A stretch of DNA of 8,558 nucleotides from JALOOE01 sp964423545. Lineage in GTDB: Bacteria; Chloroflexota; Anaerolineae; CG2-30-64-16. The translations under genes and the position numbers were made by a program. The stretch spans positions 1 to 8,558 of the forward strand of contig CAYRFV010000246.1 of assembly GCA_964423545.1 (NCBI GenBank), given 5' to 3'. Shown here piece by piece: positions 6,027 through 8,558 of this stretch (the stretch's first letter is position 1; each line of letters starts with the position of its first letter). Below the pieces are notes generated by a model. That model searched no databases, was not told the origin of the DNA, and saw nothing but the letters and a program-made list of their open reading frames with translations.

Positions 6027-6228
6027 TGTCCCTGTCTCCCTTGAGTGTTTGAGAATCGCAATGGTCACCCGGAGCTGCACCCGCCGCGTGCCACCGCTCT
6101 ACGAACCTCTCGCTGCGGCTGCCTTCACCGCAGGGCCGACGACCGGTCAGCGGGCCGCGCCCGCATCAACGCCACCGCGCACAAGCGCCGTCGCTCAGAC
6201 AAAGATAGCATGGAACCAATGCACGATG
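6027..6228 (-). other. Leader of about 200 nt before the peptide gene
   Basis: This stretch lies between the predicted transcription start and ATG 6026, and no convincing gene is in it. Small perfect stems occur at 6150-6164 (GCGGGC-CGC-GCCCGC) and 6113-6133 (CTGCGG/CCGCAG), and GACCGGTC at 6141-6148 is a palindrome. No known riboswitch signature was recognised. An upstream frame of 28 codons (6125-6211) lacks a ribosome-binding site. The leader is long for such a small gene. Confidence 0.4.
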
Positions 6229-6234
6229 ACACTA

Positions 6235-6262
6235 ATTATACGGGTCGCCCATCAGTTGTCAA
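6235..6262 (-). promoter_or_regulatory. Consensus sigma70 promoter of the small peptide gene
   Basis: On the minus strand a perfect TTGACA (6262-6257) and a perfect TATAAT (6240-6235) are spaced 16 bases apart. Transcription would start near 6228. It is by far the strongest promoter match in the window and its only downstream minus-strand gene before a hairpin is the 43-residue peptide. Confidence 0.75.
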
Positions 6263-6289
6263 ATACGAATGTGCGCACGAGCGACCCTT

Positions 6290-6317
6290 CCCGCCGGCGC
6301 GTCGCATGCCCGGCGGG
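6290..6317 (-). terminator. Hairpin after the secreted-protein gene, possible terminator
   Basis: CCCGCCGG (6290-6297) and CCGGCGGG (6310-6317) form a perfect 8-bp stem around a 12-base loop. A second stem, CGATGG/CCATCG, lies at 6323-6339. Both follow the stop codon at 6368-6370 and precede the peptide promoter. No T-run follows on the minus strand, so the terminator role rests on position. Confidence 0.45.
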
Positions 6318-6367
6318 CCGTTCGATGGTCAGGCCATCGCCCATGCGCGTTGTCGCCTGCGGCAGCG

Positions 6368-7729
6368 TCACGAGCGAGACGTTTCCCGCCGCCGCGCGTG
6401 GATCACCAGGCCGGTGACGCCCAGCGTCAGCAGCACGCCAACCACCGTCCGCATCGTCGCGTCCCGCTGCACCTTGGCATGGAACGCGGATACGCTCACG
6501 GCGGTGGGGGTCGAGCTGTACTGGAAGTAATCAGTCGTGTCGGTCGAGATCTTATGGCTGCCAGTGCCGGAGTTGGCCTTCAGGCGCACCTCATAGTTGT
6601 GGCCCGTCACCAGCCAGCTGTTCGACGCCGTAGGCAGAGCCAGAACATGGGTCATGGGATAGCCGCTGCCCGCCGCATAGGCCGTCCAGTCGTACCGATA
6701 GCCGCCGATGTCCGGCGTCCTGCCGACGGTGGCCGAGATATTGCTGTAGTACTGCTGGAGCCGGCAGACCAGGCTGGCGCTGCCGGTCGACACGGTGAGC
6801 GTGTAGTTGCAGCCTTCCTTGGTGCTGCTGTCGCCACTGATCGTGGCGACCACCGCATTTGCGGTTCGATCGAAGACCTCGATGACGAAGGTGGGGGCCC
6901 CCTGATCGAAGTCGTGCTCGTATTTCGGCGTCTCAGTGGCCAGCATGCTGAACTCGAGCAACAGGTTGGCGTCGCCGCTGGTCAGGACCGGTTTGTTGAC
7001 GTTGATCCAGCCGCCGGCGTACTTGGTCGTTGTGCCGCCGCTGCCTGCGCCGGTCACGATGAAGCCCGTTCCCACATCCTGCGCGCTCGCCGTCGCCGCA
7101 GTGCATCCCGGCTTGGTGGCGTCGTAGGGGATCGAGCTGCCGACCAGGGTCGCTTGCTGCGTTCCGCTGTTGTCGTAGGCGTAGAGCTCCACACGGAGAC
7201 TGGTGCCTGTCGAGATCTTGCCGATGCCCAACACGGCATGCACGTCGCCGCTGCTGCCGGAGCCGATCGGGAACGTGTTCTGCACCTCACCGAAGCCTTC
7301 GCGGTAGTCGCTGTTCGTGGAGGCCACCCCGAACAGGTTGAGATCCGCGATGGGTGCGTTAGTGGTCTCGTCCTTGGAGTTGCTTGCTCCGAACAGGTGC
7401 GTGGGCCCGCCGAAGGTGTGATCGATGAGCGTGCCCCCGCCGTATCCCGACACCAGGCGCACGCCGATTCGGTATGCACTGGTGGCGCCCGTGTGGTTCA
7501 GCAGTCCATTGATCTGGATGGCGTCATTCTCTCCGATCGATCCTGCCGTGCCCACGTCGGTCCGAAAGCACCAGGTGACGCTGCTGAAGCTGGCAGCGCT
7601 TGGCGCAGCCAGAGCTGCTTGGGCTGGCGCCAGGATCAGGCTCAAAATGGCTGCGACGGCGCCAACTCGACTGAGCAGTCGAAACAGCGACGTGTCGCGC
7701 ATGGCCGCGAACGATCTCGAGACAACCAT
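6368..7729 (-). CDS. Secreted, membrane-anchored protein of unknown function
   Basis: This is a 453-residue protein with no domain I recognise. The N-terminus is an export signal: basic residues, a hydrophobic stretch VGAVAAILSLILA (22-34), then Ala-rich cleavage options after AQA (38) or ALA (41). The body is rich in Thr, Ser, Gly and short alternating hydrophobic stretches, suggesting beta-sandwich domains. Four cysteines (54, 209, 307, 322) could form two disulfides once exported. Near the end TAVSVSAFHA (409-418) is followed by a membrane helix, VVGVLLTLGVTGLVI (429-443), and the basic tail HARRRETSRS. This arrangement suits a tail-anchored or sorted surface protein, but no LPxTG motif is present. 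ATG 7729 is preferred because GAGGAGGAG stands just upstream; an in-frame ATG at 7756 would spoil the signal. It has its own promoter. It might be a surface-layer, adhesion or carbohydrate-binding protein; none of these is shown. Confidence 0.8.
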   Translation of the reverse strand: MVVSRSFAAMRDTSLFRLLSRVGAVAAILSLILAPAQAALAAPSAASFSSVTWCFRTDVGTAGSIGENDAIQINGLLNHTGATSAYRIGVRLVSGYGGGTLIDHTFGGPTHLFGASNSKDETTNAPIADLNLFGVASTNSDYREGFGEVQNTFPIGSGSSGDVHAVLGIGKISTGTSLRVELYAYDNSGTQQATLVGSSIPYDATKPGCTAATASAQDVGTGFIVTGAGSGGTTTKYAGGWINVNKPVLTSGDANLLLEFSMLATETPKYEHDFDQGAPTFVIEVFDRTANAVVATISGDSSTKEGCNYTLTVSTGSASLVCRLQQYYSNISATVGRTPDIGGYRYDWTAYAAGSGYPMTHVLALPTASNSWLVTGHNYEVRLKANSGTGSHKISTDTTDYFQYSSTPTAVSVSAFHAKVQRDATMRTVVGVLLTLGVTGLVIHARRRETSRS

Positions 7730-7954
7730 ATGCTCCTCCTCGGTGGTGGATGCCATCACTGCTCCTGCTGCAAACACCAAAGGCTTCCGGGCCGGCGCAG
7801 CGAATCTGTACTCGCTAGTTCCACCACCCTGAGCTTCACAGCGAGGAGCCAGGAGACAGCGCATAGCAACCGCGAGCACGGCAGATCTCGCAGGCGATGG
7901 CTACCCTGAGACGAATCCCGGAACATACCGGAACATATCGGAAACGATTGGCGT
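7730..7954 (-). other. Structured 5' leader of the secreted-protein gene
   Basis: About 225 bases lie between the predicted transcription start and ATG 7729. GGTGGTGGA (7742-7750) and TCCACCACC (7820-7828) pair perfectly over 9 positions and would enclose 69 bases; the 3' arm of this stem in the RNA ends next to the ribosome-binding site (7733-7740). Within the enclosed part AGCGA/TCGCT (7799-7803 with 7812-7816) or GCTGC/GCAGC (7767-7771 with 7797-7801) can form, but not both, because they share bases. I did not recognise a known riboswitch class. Confidence 0.4.
7920..7949 (-). repeat. Three tandem 10-bp units downstream of a promoter, candidate protein-binding site
   Basis: Plus-strand units GGAACATACC (7920-7929), GGAACATATC (7930-7939) and GGAAACGATT (7940-7949) repeat with a 10-base period, the first two differing at one base and the third degenerate. 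They begin about 5 bases beyond the predicted transcription start of the secreted-protein gene. One helical turn per unit puts the repeats on the same DNA face, as for cooperative regulator sites. Confidence 0.5.
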
Positions 7955-7960
7955 AATGAA

Positions 7961-7989
7961 AGTATATCACGAAGTGCGCGAAAGGGCAA
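7961..7989 (-). promoter_or_regulatory. Predicted sigma70 promoter of the secreted-protein gene
   Basis: On the minus strand TTGCCC (7989-7984) and TATACT (7966-7961) are 17 bases apart. The -10 is preceded by TGA, giving an extended -10 (TG-n-TATACT). The -35 matches four of six consensus positions. Transcription would begin near 7954. Confidence 0.6.
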
Positions 7990-8073
7990 ACTGCGGAAGG
8001 AAGCCATGCGTGCCATTCAACTTGGCGAATGTCGCGGCGGTAGCCGTGTGCCAGAAGCCGCCAGCCGACCCGA

Positions 8074-8558
8074 TCAGCGCTGCAGCCAGTCCCGCAGCAG
8101 CGCCCACAACCGCTCGCCGGTGGACAGCGTGGTCGCACGGAGGTCACTCAGCGTCACAGCGGTCGGATTGAAGACCCAATTGGGGTCTTCGACCTCGCCC
8201 CCAGTAAGCCAGCCCGTAGGTTTGGTCCCAGGGGTGCACTGGCCATTGCCATCGATCGGACTCAGGCGAACCGGACATAGAAGCTCCCGGACTGCGCGCC
8301 CTCCAGCCCCCGCTGGCACCGACAGGGCGACATCGGGGGCGCCGCTGACGTCAAGGCCGCGCACCAGGTAGAAGCGGATCGCCGCTGGGTCGCCGGCAGC
8401 GTCTTCGTCCGTGCAGCTCACCACACGCCCAGGTTCGGCGCTGTGCGGATGCCAAGCAGCGCCGCCGGGAGGAGCGGGCAGTCCGCTGGGCTGCCCGCTC
8501 CTCCCGTTCGGGAGCTGGCGGCGGGGGGCAGCCCCCCAGACCACCCCCCCCGCCAGGG
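8074..8558 (-). CDS. Probable secreted protein, C-terminal part, running off the right edge
   Basis: The minus-strand frame is open from the edge to TGA 8074-8076, about 160 residues. The stretch GRVVSCTDEDAAGDPAAIRF (8427-8368), then DVSGAPDVALSV, an SPIDGNGQC tract and WVFNPTAVTLSDLRA (ending near 8134) looks coding and secreted-protein-like. TAVTLSDLRA parallels TAVSVSAFHA in the neighbouring anchored protein, where the motif precedes the membrane helix. Here only about 19 residues follow, ending DWLQR, without an anchor. An overlapping frame (open from about 8143 to 7967) reads VVGAAAGLAAALIGSAGGF, so a frameshift may have cut off the anchor. The first 40 residues are Pro/Gly-rich, are translated through a perfect inverted repeat, and may not be coding. 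A GTG near 8424 is a weak alternative start without a clear ribosome-binding site. I do not recognise the family. Confidence 0.55.
   Translation of the reverse strand, partial: LAGGVVWGAAPRRQLPNGRSGQPSGLPAPPGGAAWHPHSAEPGRVVSCTDEDAAGDPAAIRFYLVRGLDVSGAPDVALSVPAGAGGRAVRELLCPVRLSPIDGNGQCTPGTKPTGWLTGGEVEDPNWVFNPTAVTLSDLRATTLSTGERLWALLRDWLQR
8466..8506. repeat. Perfect 16-bp inverted repeat with an alternative neighbouring stem
   Basis: CGGGAGGAGCGGGCAG (8466-8481) is the exact reverse complement of CTGCCCGCTCCTCCCG (8491-8506), with a 9-base loop. The last six bases of the right arm (8501-8506) can instead pair with CGGGAG at 8509-8514, giving a competing stem. A third stem, GGGGGG-CAG-CCCCCC, follows at 8523-8537, and a run of eight C lies at 8544-8551. 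Confidence 0.7.

Noticed and set aside
6125..6211. A 28-codon upstream frame in the peptide leader
   Set aside because: It has no ribosome-binding site and an Arg/Ala-rich composition expected by chance; it may only matter if ribosome profiling shows use.
7730..7879. Fifty additional in-frame codons before the secreted protein
   Set aside because: They would bury the signal peptide inside the protein, and the GAGGAG motif lies right before ATG 7729.
6269..7909. A 546-codon open frame on the plus strand
   Set aside because: It lies wholly opposite the secreted-protein gene, its translation has no family resemblance, and its third-position pattern is that of an antisense shadow in GC-rich DNA. 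The minus strand has a signal peptide, anchor, promoter and ribosome-binding site.
7861..7920. A GGTAGCC-like string in the leader, suggesting a c-di-GMP riboswitch
   Set aside because: The other conserved GEMM elements and the required stems could not be found around it.
1..8558. CRISPR arrays, tRNA or rRNA genes, transposases
   Set aside because: No spaced direct repeats, cloverleaf patterns, rRNA-like tracts or transposase motifs were seen on either strand.

Overview
The window is visibly GC-rich bacterial DNA. Gene content suggests Chloroflexota (an Anaerolineae- or Caldilinea-like lineage). The hints are a MazG protein carrying the tail of a YabN-type methylase, secreted proteins ending in a T-A-V-x-x-S-x-x-x-A motif, and a tiny peptide with a YxxP leader motif. 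The lineage is inferred from family resemblance only; no rRNA or marker gene is present.

Layout, left to right. (1) 3-173 (+): the C-terminus of a universal stress protein. (2) 316-1680 (+): an MFS_3-type exporter split by an in-frame TAG, with about 18 extra codons at the break. (3) 1717-1752: a hairpin between convergent genes. (4) 1777-3983 (-): a two-gene operon, promoter-proximal aldo/keto reductase then a full-length UxaA-family sugar-acid dehydratase. The reductase has lost about 100 codons and its frame, including the catalytic Lys and His, while the dehydratase looks intact. (5) 4118-4201: a divergent control region with a nested dyad over the operon's -35 box. (6) 4231-4755 (+): a DIM6/NTAB-type flavin reductase. 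(7) 4743-5726 (-): mazG, overlapping the flavin reductase by 13 bases tail to tail. (8) 5895-6262 (-): a consensus promoter (TTGACA, 16 bases, TATAAT), a leader of about 200 nt, and a 43-residue peptide resembling a lasso-type RiPP precursor, followed by two hairpins. (9) 6368-7729 (-): a secreted protein with a signal peptide and a C-terminal membrane anchor, with its own promoter, three 10-bp tandem repeats and a structured leader. (10) 8074-8558 (-): the C-terminal part of another probable secreted protein, running off the edge, with a perfect 16-bp inverted repeat inside its frame.

How the parts work together: the reductase and dehydratase probably belonged to one sugar or sugar-acid catabolic operon, now missing a functional reductase. 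MazG is housekeeping nucleotide-pool cleaning. The right third, minus strand only, is a chain of separately promoted units (secreted protein, peptide, mazG), each apparently ended by a hairpin. The least explained item is the small peptide, with its near-ideal promoter and long leader; no modification enzyme is visible in the window, so a RiPP role is a hypothesis.
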